NCBI GenBank assembly: GCA_963756745.1
Contig: CAVWOU010000012.1
Location: 62,001-126,000, forward strand
DNA from: DASPWW01 sp963756745
Lineage (GTDB): Bacteria; Actinomycetota; Thermoleophilia; Solirubrobacterales; 70-9
DNA length: 64,000 bases
Direction of reading: 5' to 3'
Positions within the stretch are counted from its first letter, which is position 1; each line of letters opens with the position of its first letter. Of this stretch, positions 32,307 to 40,867 are shown piece by piece. The notes under the pieces were generated by a model that had not been told where the DNA came from, searched no databases, and was given only the letters and a program-made list of their open reading frames with translations. A program made the translations under genes and the position numbers.

Positions 32307-34394
32307 ATGACGCAGCGGGAACGCAGGCGGCGCCGGGGCGCGGGCAAGGCGCGAAACAAGATCCTGCTCGGCATCGGCGTGTTCGCGACGGCGATCGCGG
32401 TCGGCGTTCTGGGCGTGGGCATCTGGGTGCTCAGCGTCGCCGCGAAGGCGCCTCCGATCGAGGACCTGAAGCCGGTGGATCGAAGCACGAGCTCCCAGGT
32501 GTTCGCGGCGGACGGGAGCCGGCTCGGCTACATCCAGTCGGACGTGGTACGCACCCCGGTCTCGATCAAGCGGATCCCAGACGAGCTCGAGCAGGCGACG
32601 GTCGCGATCGAGGACGAGCGCTTCTACGAGCACAGCGGAATCGACATCAACGCGATCGCGCGCGCGGCGGTCGAGAACGTCGAGGCCGGCAAGATCGTCC
32701 AGGGCGGCTCGACGATCACCCAGCAGCTCGTCCGCAACCTCTACATCAGCGACCCTGAGCGCGACCTCGAGCGCAAGATCCGCGAGGCGACGCTCGCCGA
32801 GGAGCTCGAGGACGCGCACTCGAAGAGCTGGATCCTCGAGCAGTACCTCAACACGGCCTCCTACGGGACGATCGAGGGCCGCACCTCGGTCGGAGCCGAG
32901 TCGGCGTCCCAGACCTACTTCAACAAGCCGGTCCAGGAGCTGAAGCTCACCGAGTCCGCGCTGCTCGCTGGTCTCCCTCAGTCACCGTCGCGCTTCAACC
33001 CACTCATCAACCCCACCGGCGCGCTGGAGCGTCGCAACCAGGTGCTCCAGAAGATGGCGGAGCAGGGCTACATCACCGATGGTGTCGCGGACCGGGCCTC
33101 ACAGGCGGGCCTCGGCATGGAGCGTGGATACCGCTACACGACGATCCGCGAGCCCTACTTCTTCGACTTCGTGCAGCAGGACCTGATCAGCCGCTACGGG
33201 GTCGCCACCGTCCGCCAGGGCGGGCTCAAGGTGTACACCACGATCCAGCCCCAGCTCCAGGAGGCGGCGAAGCAGGCGATCATCGACCACGGCTATACGT
33301 CCGACCCGGCCGCGGCGATCGTCTCGATCGATCCGTCGAACGGAAACATCGTGGCGATGGCGTCCTCGGGCACCTATCAGGAGAGCAACTTCAACCTCGC
33401 CGCCCAGGGCCACCGCCAGCCGGGCTCGTCGATGAAGGTGTACGTGCTCGCGACCGCGATCCGCCAGGGGGTCGACCCGGACGCGACCACCTACGAGTCC
33501 AGGGTCCTCAACCTGAACCTGCCCGAGTACGGCCCCTGGCGGGTGACCACTGCGGAGGGCAGCGCGTGCGGCTGCTCGATGTCGATCCGGGAGGCCACCC
33601 AGGCCTCCGACAACACGGTGTTCGCCCAGATGGATCTCGACCTCGGCCCCGAGAACGTGCGCGACACCGCATATGACATGGGCATCGAGACCACCCTCGA
33701 CGCCGTTCCAGCGGAGGGGATCGGCGGGTTGCGGATCGGCGTGACGCCGCTCGAGATGGCGAACGGCTCCGCGACGCTCGCCGACGGCGGGATTCGCAAC
33801 ACCCCGCGCGCAGTGACGCGGGTCGAGTTCCCGAACGGCGACGTCGACGAGCCCGAGGAGGGCGAGCGCCAGCGCGTGTTCTCCGACGGTGTCGCGTACG
33901 AGGTCACCGACATCCTCAAGGGCGTGATCGAGGGCGGGACCGGCACCGCCGCGAACATCGGCTGCCCGGCGGCCGGGAAGACCGGCACTACCGACGACTT
34001 CACCGACGCCTGGTTCGTGGGCTACACGCCGAAGCTCTCCACCGCCGTTTGGGTGGGACACCCGAACGCGCGCACGACATTGGGCGGAAGCGCGTTCGGC
34101 GGCACGCTGGCCGCCCCGATCTGGCACGACTACATGCTCACCGCGAAGGGCGACTTCTGCGAAGACTTTCCCGCCCCGCAGGATCCGGTCACCTACCAGC
34201 CGTTCTACGGCGAGTACGCGACCGGCGGCAGCTCGAGCACCTCGTACGACAGCGGCACCTCGTACGACAGCGGCACCAGCACGACCCCGACCGCGCCGAG
34301 CACGACCCCGACCGCGCCGAGCACGGGCACCGATACCGGCGACACCGGCGCGTACGCTCCCGGCATCCAGCAGGGCGCCGACCCCGTGGAGTAG
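32307..34394 (+). CDS. class A penicillin-binding protein (transglycosylase/transpeptidase)
   Basis: 695 residues. An N-terminal cytoplasmic basic stretch and membrane helix come first. The GT51 domain has IEDERFYEHSGIDINAIARA, QGGSTITQQLVRNLY and AEELEDAHSKSWILEQYLN (EDxxF and catalytic Glu). The transpeptidase domain has the active-site SxxK in QPGSSMKVYVL (Ser about residue 375), SxN in ASDNTVF and KTG in GKTGTTDDFTDAWF. The C-terminal tail is low-complexity Ser/Thr/Pro with short exact DNA repeats (TCGTACGACAGCGGCACC twice and ACGACCCCGACCGCGCCGAGC-like units twice). Polymerises and cross-links peptidoglycan on the outer face. No PASTA domain is seen. Confidence 0.93.
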   Translation: MTQRERRRRRGAGKARNKILLGIGVFATAIAVGVLGVGIWVLSVAAKAPPIEDLKPVDRSTSSQVFAADGSRLGYIQSDVVRTPVSIKRIPDELEQATVAIEDERFYEHSGIDINAIARAAVENVEAGKIVQGGSTITQQLVRNLYISDPERDLERKIREATLAEELEDAHSKSWILEQYLNTASYGTIEGRTSVGAESASQTYFNKPVQELKLTESALLAGLPQSPSRFNPLINPTGALERRNQVLQKMAEQGYITDGVADRASQAGLGMERGYRYTTIREPYFFDFVQQDLISRYGVATVRQGGLKVYTTIQPQLQEAAKQAIIDHGYTSDPAAAIVSIDPSNGNIVAMASSGTYQESNFNLAAQGHRQPGSSMKVYVLATAIRQGVDPDATTYESRVLNLNLPEYGPWRVTTAEGSACGCSMSIREATQASDNTVFAQMDLDLGPENVRDTAYDMGIETTLDAVPAEGIGGLRIGVTPLEMANGSATLADGGIRNTPRAVTRVEFPNGDVDEPEEGERQRVFSDGVAYEVTDILKGVIEGGTGTAANIGCPAAGKTGTTDDFTDAWFVGYTPKLSTAVWVGHPNARTTLGGSAFGGTLAAPIWHDYMLTAKGDFCEDFPAPQDPVTYQPFYGEYATGGSSSTSYDSGTSYDSGTSTTPTAPSTTPTAPSTGTDTGDTGAYAPGIQQGADPVE

Positions 34395-34415
34395 CGCCTG
34401 ACCCGCGAGCCGAGG

Positions 34416-35424
34416 ATGCGCGGCGAGGGCGAGTTCGGCCTGATCGCGCGGCTCGCCGAGCGACTGCGCGGCGTCGCGCTCGCCGTCCCCGGCTGCGGTG
34501 CACGTCGGGCTGGGAGACGACGCGGCGGTCACCACGCCCTCGGGAGTGACAGTCACCTCGACCGAGGCGCTCGTGGAGGGCGTCCACTTCCGTCGCGAGT
34601 GGTCCCCGCCCCCCTCGATCGGGCGCAAGGCGCTCGCGGCGGCACTCTCCGACCTCGCCGCGATGGGGTCGGCCCCGGGCGAGGCCTACGTGGCGCTGGG
34701 GATACCGGAGGACTTCGACGAGGCCGCGTGCCTGGAGCTCTACGACGGCATCGCCGCGATGGCGGCGGACGCCGGCACGGCCGTTCTCGGCGGCGACCTC
34801 ACGCGCGCGCCCGTGCTGCTGCTCGCGGTGACCGTGGTCGGACACGTCTCCTCGCCGGAGGCGGTCGTCGGTCGCGATGGCGCGTCCCCGGGAGAGGCCG
34901 TGGCCGTCACCGGGGAGCTCGGCGGGGCCGCGGCGGGCCTGCTGCTGCTCGAGCGTCCCGAGCTTCGCCGGTCGCTCGACGCGGGCGTGGCGGACGCGCT
35001 CGTACGGCGCCAGCTCGAGCCCGCGCCTCGGATCGCCGCGGGCTCGGCGCTGGCATCGGCGGGGGCTACGGCGATGATCGACGTGAGCGATGGCCTTGGC
35101 GCCGACGCCGGCCAGATCGCGGCCGCGAGCGGGGTCCGCGTAAAGGTCGATCTCGAGCGCCTTCCGGTTCAGCCGGGCGTCCTCGACGTCGCCGCCGCCG
35201 CGGCGGTCGATCCCGCCGACCTCACCGCCGCCGGCGGCGAGGACTACGAGCTACTCGTGGCGATACCCGCTGCTCGCGTGTGGGACGCCGCGGCGGCGGT
35301 CGGCGCGACGGGATCGCGCTTGAAGGTCGTCGGAGAGATTGGCCCGGGGGAGGGAGTCGAGCTCAGCGGCCCGGGCGGGTCGGTTCGTCCCCCGTCTGGG
35401 TTCGATCATCTGCCGGCTCGTTGA
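34416..35424 (+). CDS. thiL: thiamine-monophosphate kinase, 5' frameshift
   Basis: Phosphorylates thiamine monophosphate to thiamine pyrophosphate. The clean frame starts at GTG 34498 (308 residues) with VHVGLGDDAAV and has REWSPPPSIGRKALAAALSDLAAMGS, VLGGDLTRAPVLLLAVT, GELGGAAAGLLLLE, AMIDVSDGLGADAGQIA and TAAGGEDYELLVAIP. All are ThiL/PurM-like motifs with Mg/ATP-binding Asp residues. The missing N terminus, MRGEGEFGLIARLAERL, is in another frame from ATG 34416, and one frame slip between about 34465 and 34490 connects them. Its 3' end overlaps the antisense FlgM-like gene by 62 bp. Confidence 0.85.
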
Positions 35425-35596
35425 GCACCCGCCGGGCGCGGTTGATGTCGCGCAGCTTGCGCACGATCGAGTTCGCCACGTTGCCGGCGTTCACGGCGTA
35501 GTGGCCGGTGGCGATCTGCCTTCTCAGTGCCGCCACATGCTGGTCATTCGAGACGGTGTATCGCGACATTTCGGGCTCGGGAGGAATCCTCTTCAC
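35363..35596 (-). CDS. FlgM-like anti-sigma-28 factor family protein
   Basis: 77 residues from GTG 35596, or 68 from ATG 35569 (MSRYTVSNDQHV). The segment HVAALRRQIATGHYAVNAGN, continuing VANSIVRKL, has the FlgM pattern 'V..lR..I.sG.Y.v....vA..i...L'. FlgM binds and inhibits the flagellar sigma factor FliA/sigma-28. No flagellar gene lies in the window. A sigma-28-like promoter sits directly upstream (35602-35629). The C terminus (NEPADDRTQTGDEPTRPGR) overlaps thiL on the opposite strand. It may regulate a FliA/WhiG-type sigma factor rather than motility itself. Confidence 0.6.
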   Translation of the reverse strand: MKRIPPEPEMSRYTVSNDQHVAALRRQIATGHYAVNAGNVANSIVRKLRDINRARRVLNEPADDRTQTGDEPTRPGR

Positions 35597-35601
35597 GGTT
35601 C

Positions 35602-35629
35602 TAATCGGCTTTCGGGAAGCGAATCGTTA
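35602..35629 (-). promoter_or_regulatory. sigma-28 (FliA/WhiG)-like promoter
   Basis: On the minus strand TAAC (35629-35626), a 16-nt spacer, then GCCGATTA (35609-35602). The FliA/SigD/WhiG consensus is TAAA-N15-16-GCCGATAA, so seven of eight bases of the -10 and three of four of the -35 agree. The predicted transcription start falls at or next to the GTG at 35596, giving either a leaderless message or use of ATG 35569. Confidence 0.5.
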
Positions 35630-35691
35630 GTCGGCGGCCCTCGAAGATCCGTCTATTGTCCACCCGGTTTGTACCCTGCCGGGGGCGACGT

Positions 35692-37458
35692 CTAAACCGC
35701 TCCGGGGCGCGCCGCCGTATCGGGCTCGACCTCGTCGGCGGGTCGGTCGGGGCCGCGGGCCGAGATTCGCGGCTCGGCGGCCGACGGCGCGCCGGGACCG
35801 ATCGCGGCGGCGATGACCGCGACCAGGCCGCCCGCCAGCACGCAGCCGAGCAGCGCGATCCCCGGTCCGATGTGCCCTCCGCTCACCATCAGCAGCAGGT
35901 GCCAGGGCGCCGCGGCCCCGACCTCGAGCCGCCCGGCCACCCAGGCCAACGCGACGACGGCGGGTACGAGCGACACCACCACGGCGGCGACCGACGCACC
36001 GAGCCGTACTCGTGGATTGTGCGCCGTGCCGGCCAGCCACGCGTGTGCCGCCGGGACCGCCAGCAGCGCGAGGTACGGGTTGAGCAGCCAGATCACGAGG
36101 GCGGTCCCGGACATGACCAGACCGGTCGCGGTGATCAGCCCCTCGTGGTCGGCGCGCCGCGGGACGCTCACCGGCCGGATTTCGATCCACGCACCCACGA
36201 GCGCGCCGGCAAGCAGCACAAGCGCCACCGCCCCGGGCACGTCGATCGAGAATCGCGCCGGGTCGTATGGAAAGCGCGGACTCGGAAGCAGCCCGACGAT
36301 CGCCACGAGATAGGTGAGCACGAGAAGTCCCAGGAACGGAAGCGAACGGCCGACCACCCAGCTCAAGTCGATCGGCCGGGCGAGGTCGCGCCGCATCGCG
36401 CGGGCGAACCCGTCGGTCGCCGCCACAACGGCGGGAACGAGGAGCGTCAACACGAGCAGGGCGATCGCCCACCCCGGGGCGAGATTGCTTCCCGCCACCA
36501 CATACGCGCTCGGCCCGTGCTCGGGTCGCTGCTCGAGATCGTCGAGCGCGAGCACGATCGTCTGAGCGGCGTCACCGAGGTCGGCCATGCTCTCCTCGGA
36601 CAGCGAGGCCTCGCTGTCCTCGGCGGGGCTGAGTGGGGCCTCGCCTGAAGAGCTGATCCGAACGGCGTCGATGCCCTCCTCGATCAACGGCCCTTGCTCC
36701 CCCAGGCCGGTCGGGATCGCGAGCCGGAGGAACCCCTCGAACGAGCCCTGGAGGCCCGCGGGCCGGCCGAGCTCCGCGGAGACGAGCGTGGCCGCCGTGC
36801 GCGTGAGCTGGATCGCCGTGCTCTGTGAGCCCGTGGACCACGGGATCACGAACGGCGGCTCGGGGTGAGCCGCCCCGGGCTGCGATATCACGAGCGCGGC
36901 GTCGATCGCCTCCCGCTCGGGGTAGTTGTCGGCGAACTCACGCGCTCCCCTGGCTCCGTCGGTCGCGCCCGCGCTGGACACGAACACGAGCGTCTTGCTG
37001 TGGGACGCGCCGCCGAAGCTTTCGGCGAGCTCGAGCAGCATTCCGGTCGCGGCGGCACTGCTCGCCGCCCCCTGTGTGCCGGCGGAATCCCGCGGCGCCA
37101 TAACCACCAGGCGGCGGTCGGTTTCCCCCGGAAGGGTCGCGATCACGTTCCGCGGCTCGACGTCCTCGCCCTCGAAGCTGTCCGAGTAGGTCTGCTCCGA
37201 TACCTGGGCGGTAGGGATGTCGCCGAAGCGCTCGGTGACCATGTCGGCGATCTCCGCGTCGCCGGGGCTGCCGGGGGCACGGTCCGGAGCGAGCCGGACG
37301 ATCTCCCGCGCGGTCTGCGCGGCTCCGTCCTCGTCGAAGCTGGCGAGGGAAACCGGCGCCTCGAGCGGCTCCGGCACTCCCTGGAGGGAAAACAGCAACA
37401 CGATCGCTGCGGCGATCGCGGGCAGGAACGCGGCCCGGTAGAGGCGCCACTCAATCAT
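35692..37458 (-). CDS. M28-like membrane protein with degenerate peptidase site
   Basis: 588 residues. A signal/anchor helix, then an extracytoplasmic M28 (aminopeptidase)-like domain (about 35-290), then eight or so membrane helices. The fold is recognisable from EPRNVIATLPGETDRRLVVM and GMLLELAESFGGASHSKTLVFV. However, the zinc-binding pattern A-H-x-D is MAPRDS (His lost), 'GxxDNxSG' is GAASSAAATG, and the catalytic 'EE' after the next strand is SAGATDG. It is therefore probably not a peptidase, and may be a binding or scaffolding protein. Divergent from the response regulator with 23 bp between starts, so possibly linked to that two-component system. Confidence 0.7.
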   Translation of the reverse strand: MIEWRLYRAAFLPAIAAAIVLLFSLQGVPEPLEAPVSLASFDEDGAAQTAREIVRLAPDRAPGSPGDAEIADMVTERFGDIPTAQVSEQTYSDSFEGEDVEPRNVIATLPGETDRRLVVMAPRDSAGTQGAASSAAATGMLLELAESFGGASHSKTLVFVSSAGATDGARGAREFADNYPEREAIDAALVISQPGAAHPEPPFVIPWSTGSQSTAIQLTRTAATLVSAELGRPAGLQGSFEGFLRLAIPTGLGEQGPLIEEGIDAVRISSSGEAPLSPAEDSEASLSEESMADLGDAAQTIVLALDDLEQRPEHGPSAYVVAGSNLAPGWAIALLVLTLLVPAVVAATDGFARAMRRDLARPIDLSWVVGRSLPFLGLLVLTYLVAIVGLLPSPRFPYDPARFSIDVPGAVALVLLAGALVGAWIEIRPVSVPRRADHEGLITATGLVMSGTALVIWLLNPYLALLAVPAAHAWLAGTAHNPRVRLGASVAAVVVSLVPAVVALAWVAGRLEVGAAAPWHLLLMVSGGHIGPGIALLGCVLAGGLVAVIAAAIGPGAPSAAEPRISARGPDRPADEVEPDTAARPGAV

Positions 37459-37481
37459 GACGGGCGGAATACTCTTGTTCC

Positions 37482-38180
37482 ATGGCCGAGGGATCGGCTC
37501 GCATCCTGCTCGTGGACGACGAGCATGCGGTCCAGAAACTGCTCTCCTACCCCCTGCGCAAGGAGGGCTACGAGGTGGTTCCGGCCCGCGACGGGCGCGA
37601 GGCGCTGGACCGCTTCGCCGCGCAGCGCTTCGACCTCGTGGTGCTCGACATCATGCTCCCGAAGCTCGACGGGATCGAGGTCTGCCGGCGGCTGCGGAGC
37701 CGAAGCCAGGTGCCGATCATCATGCTGACCGCGAAGGACGACGAGATCGACAAGGTGCTCGGGCTCGAGATGGGCGCCGACGACTACATCACGAAGCCGT
37801 TCTCGGTGCGCGAGTTTCGCAGCCGGGTGATGGCCGCGCTGCGCCGCTCGGACATGCTCGGGACCCGCCCGCCCGCCGGCGAGCCGATCGTCGCCGGTGC
37901 GCTCGAGATCGATTTCGACCGCCGGGGTGTGATGGTCGGTGACCGTGGTGTTCGCCTCACCTACGTTGAGTTCGAGATCCTGGCCGCGCTCGCGGCCAAC
38001 CCCGGACGCGTCCACACGCGCGAGATGTTGCTCGAGCGGGTCTGGGGGGACTCCGAGTACCGCGATCCGCGCACGATAGACGTGCACATCCGCCACCTGC
38101 GGGAGAAGCTCGAGCGCGACCCCAAGCATCCCGAGTATCTGTTCACGGTGCGCGGCGTCGGCTATCGATTCCGGGAGTAG
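37482..38180 (+). CDS. OmpR-family response regulator
   Basis: 232 residues. Receiver domain: acidic pair VDDEH (about 12-16), phospho-acceptor Asp in LVVLDIMLPKLDG (about residue 55), Thr in IIMLTAKDD and Lys in DDYITKPFSVREF. A DNA-binding winged helix follows with LTYVEFEILAALAANPGRVHTREMLLERVWG (two adjacent motifs) and DVHIRHLREKLE. It is co-transcribed with the histidine kinase 2 bp downstream. Targets unknown; htrA downstream and the divergent M28-like gene are candidates. Confidence 0.93.
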   Translation: MAEGSARILLVDDEHAVQKLLSYPLRKEGYEVVPARDGREALDRFAAQRFDLVVLDIMLPKLDGIEVCRRLRSRSQVPIIMLTAKDDEIDKVLGLEMGADDYITKPFSVREFRSRVMAALRRSDMLGTRPPAGEPIVAGALEIDFDRRGVMVGDRGVRLTYVEFEILAALAANPGRVHTREMLLERVWGDSEYRDPRTIDVHIRHLREKLERDPKHPEYLFTVRGVGYRFRE

Positions 38181-38182
38181 AC

Positions 38183-39616
38183 ATGCCTCTCAACAGCGTC
38201 CGCAACAGGCTCGTGCTGTTGTTCTTCGCGATCACCACCGCCGCGGTCGGGTTCGTCTACCTCTACGTCGTGCCACAGCTTCGGTCCAGCCTCACAGCCG
38301 AGAAGCTGACACGGCTCGAGGCCACGGCGGCCGAGCAGAGCGAGCGCGTCGCGCGGGCGCTCGAGCGCGGCGCCTCTCAGAGCCGGCTGCGCCGGCTCGC
38401 GGTGAACATCGCCCAGGAGACAGATACCAGGGTCACCCTGCTCGGGCTCGAGGAGGGGGAGGCGGGCTTCACTCCGGCGTTCGTGATCAGCGACTCGGAG
38501 CTCGAGCGCACCGCGGTCGAGCCCCGGTACACGGCGGCGGCGAACGCTGCGGAGACCGGCGTGCCGAGCTCGGCGGTGGAGCGTGTGGACGGCCACGAGA
38601 TCGGCGAGACGGCGGTTGCGGTCGGCGACGAGGGGCGGCCGCAGTGGGCCGCGGTGCTCTCCACGTCGCTCGACGACGTCGACGACAGCGTCGCGCTGAT
38701 CCAGCGCCAGATTCTGATCGCGGGCGGGATCGCGCTCGCCGCTGCGTTGCTCGCGGGCTACTTCGCGGCGCGCGCCCACTCGCGGCGCCTCAGCCGGCTG
38801 GAGGAGGCCGCCGAAAAGATCGCGGAGGGCAACTTCACCGAGCCGATCCCGGTCGACTCCTCCGACGAGGTCGGGCAGCTCGCGATGACCTTCAACGAGA
38901 TGCAGAAGCGGCTAGCAAGGCTCGACGGCGCGCGCAAGGAGTTCATCGCGAACGCCTCGCACGAGCTGCGCACGCCGATCTTCTCGCTCGGGGGCTTTGT
39001 CGAGCTGCTCGAGCACGAGGAGCCGGATCGCGCGTCGCGCGAGGAGTTCGTGCGCGAGATGCGGGGCCAGATCGAGCGCCTGACGAAGCTCACCGCCGAT
39101 CTGCTCGACCTCTCGAAGCTCGACGCCGACGCGATCGAGCTGCAGGCCGAGCCGGTCGAGCTGAAATCCCTCGCCGAGCGGGTGGCCGCCGAGTTCCGTC
39201 CCGCCGCCGACCGCCATTCGTCGAAGCTCGACGTGGCGGACGGGACCGGGCCGGCGCTGGCGCGGTGCGACCCCGATCGGGTCGCGCAGATCATCCGTAT
39301 CCTGCTCGACAACGCCTTGACCCATACCCGGGAAGGAACAGCGATCTCCGTCACGACCATGCAGGGGGACGGGACCGCCGGGCTCGTCGTCACCGACACG
39401 GGGGCCGGCATCGATCCCCGCACGCGCGGGCGCGTGTTCGAACGCTTCTACACCGGCGACTCGGTCAGCGGGTCCGGTCTCGGGCTCGCGATCGCGCGCG
39501 AGCTCGCGATGCGGATGGACGGAAGCCTGGGGGTCGCGTCCCGTCGCGGCCACACCGAGTTCACCCTCGAGCTGCCGGGGGGTACAGCCGCGGCGACGCC
39601 GGCGGGCCCAACGTGA
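38183..39616 (+). CDS. sensor histidine kinase
   Basis: 477 residues. TM1 (LVLLFFAITTAAVGFVYLYVV), an extracytoplasmic sensor region of about 140 residues, TM2 (ILIAGGIALAAALLAGYFAA), HAMP (RLSRLEEAAEKIAEGNFTEP), H-box FIANASHELRTPIFSLGGF, N-box IIRILLDNALTHTREGT, G1 VVTDTGAGIDP and G2 SGSGLGLAIARELA. A complete bifunctional kinase paired with the OmpR-type regulator. A dispersed 32-nt repeat and then htrA follow, an arrangement reminiscent of envelope-stress systems. Confidence 0.93.
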   Translation: MPLNSVRNRLVLLFFAITTAAVGFVYLYVVPQLRSSLTAEKLTRLEATAAEQSERVARALERGASQSRLRRLAVNIAQETDTRVTLLGLEEGEAGFTPAFVISDSELERTAVEPRYTAAANAAETGVPSSAVERVDGHEIGETAVAVGDEGRPQWAAVLSTSLDDVDDSVALIQRQILIAGGIALAAALLAGYFAARAHSRRLSRLEEAAEKIAEGNFTEPIPVDSSDEVGQLAMTFNEMQKRLARLDGARKEFIANASHELRTPIFSLGGFVELLEHEEPDRASREEFVREMRGQIERLTKLTADLLDLSKLDADAIELQAEPVELKSLAERVAAEFRPAADRHSSKLDVADGTGPALARCDPDRVAQIIRILLDNALTHTREGTAISVTTMQGDGTAGLVVTDTGAGIDPRTRGRVFERFYTGDSVSGSGLGLAIARELAMRMDGSLGVASRRGHTEFTLELPGGTAAATPAGPT

Positions 39617-39647
39617 GCGCAAGGCCAGATCCAGGATCCCGCCCCGG

Positions 39648-39679
39648 GCGGGGAATTTGATGGTGGGCCGAGCGCGAAC
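39648..39679 (+). repeat. dispersed 32-nt repeat, copy 2 (before htrA)
   Basis: 29 of 32 positions match 10881-10912. It lies in the gap 39617-39691 between the kinase and htrA and ends 12 nt before the GTG of htrA. It is followed by GAGGTGG, which can serve as the htrA ribosome-binding site. Confidence 0.6.
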
Positions 39680-39691
39680 TGAGGTGGTGAC

Positions 39692-40867
39692 GTGAGACGC
39701 GCCCACGTAATCGCCGCCGTGGGCGTGGTGGCGGCCCTGGGTCTCGCGGCGTGCGGGGATGACGACGAGGGGACGACGACCACGGTGTCCACCGACGAGG
39801 GTGGCCGCGAGCGCGTCGTCGTCGAGGCCACGAACGGGGCGTTCAACCCCCAGGCCGTCTACGAGCGCGCGGCGCCCGGGGTGGTCACCGTGAGCTCCGT
39901 GTTCGGCAGCGGCGAGAGCATTCTTGGCGGCGGCGGCGCGGGCCAGGGATCGGGTTTCGTGGTCGGCGACGGGGGAGAGATCGTTACCAACGCTCACGTC
40001 GTCACCGACGCCGGGGCGAGCGGCGGCGGAGGCGACCTCAACGAGGCGGACGAGGTCTACGTCGAGTTCGCCGATCGAAACCAGGTCCCCGCGGACGTCG
40101 TGGGGTTCGATCCGTTCGCCGATGTCGCCCTTCTCGAGATCGACGCCGAGGGACTCGACCTCGTTCCGCTCGAGCTCGGCAGCAGCGACGAGATCACGGT
40201 CGGCCAGCCCGTGGCGGCCATCGGGAGCCCGTTCGGCGAGGAGCAATCGCTGTCAGTGGGCGTGATCTCGGCGACCGACCGCTCGATCGAGTCGCTGACC
40301 GACTTCACGATCGACGGTGCGATCCAGACCGACGCGTCGATCAACCCCGGAAACTCGGGCGGCCCCCTGCTCGACGCCGAGGGCCGCGTGCTCGGGATCA
40401 ACCAGCAGATCAGGACCGCATCGGGGGCCGACGAGGGGGTCGGGTTCGCGGTCCCGGTCGACGCCGTCAGCCGTTCGCTCGACCAGCTGCGCGACGACGG
40501 CCAGGCCGACTACGCGTTCCTCGGCGTGACCACGCAGGCGCTCTACCCGCAACTCGCCGATCGGCTCGGGATCGACACGCCGACGGGGGCGCTGGTGGCG
40601 GAGGTCGTCCCCGACGGGCCCGCCGACCAGGCGGGCATCGAGGCCGGGGACGAGGAGCAGCGCTTCCAGGGAGTCCCGGTGACGGTGGGGGGCGATGTGA
40701 TCGTCTCCGTCGACGGCCAGGACGTGGTTGCCGAGGCGGACCTCGCCGAGGCGATCGCCGAGCACAGTCCCGGCGACACCGTGGTCGTCGAGGTGCTGCG
40801 CGACGGCTCGACCGAGGAGATCGAGGTCGAGCTCGGCGACCGCCCGGAGCAGAGTCCGCAAGGCTGA
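39692..40867 (+). CDS. HtrA/DegP-like serine protease with PDZ domain, lipoprotein
   Basis: 391 residues, GTG start with GAGG 7 nt upstream. Signal peptide with lipobox GLAACGDDD (Cys about residue 19). Trypsin-like domain with the triad His in VTNAHVVTD, Asp in DPFADVALLEID and Ser in INPGNSGGPLLD, plus SVGVISATDRSI. A PDZ domain occupies about 285-385 (GALVAEVVPDGPADQAGIEAGD, VIVSVDGQDV). An extracytoplasmic quality-control protease. Its place after the two-component genes suggests control by them. The stop overlaps the next ATG. Confidence 0.92.
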   Translation: MRRAHVIAAVGVVAALGLAACGDDDEGTTTTVSTDEGGRERVVVEATNGAFNPQAVYERAAPGVVTVSSVFGSGESILGGGGAGQGSGFVVGDGGEIVTNAHVVTDAGASGGGGDLNEADEVYVEFADRNQVPADVVGFDPFADVALLEIDAEGLDLVPLELGSSDEITVGQPVAAIGSPFGEEQSLSVGVISATDRSIESLTDFTIDGAIQTDASINPGNSGGPLLDAEGRVLGINQQIRTASGADEGVGFAVPVDAVSRSLDQLRDDGQADYAFLGVTTQALYPQLADRLGIDTPTGALVAEVVPDGPADQAGIEAGDEEQRFQGVPVTVGGDVIVSVDGQDVVAEADLAEAIAEHSPGDTVVVEVLRDGSTEEIEVELGDRPEQSPQG

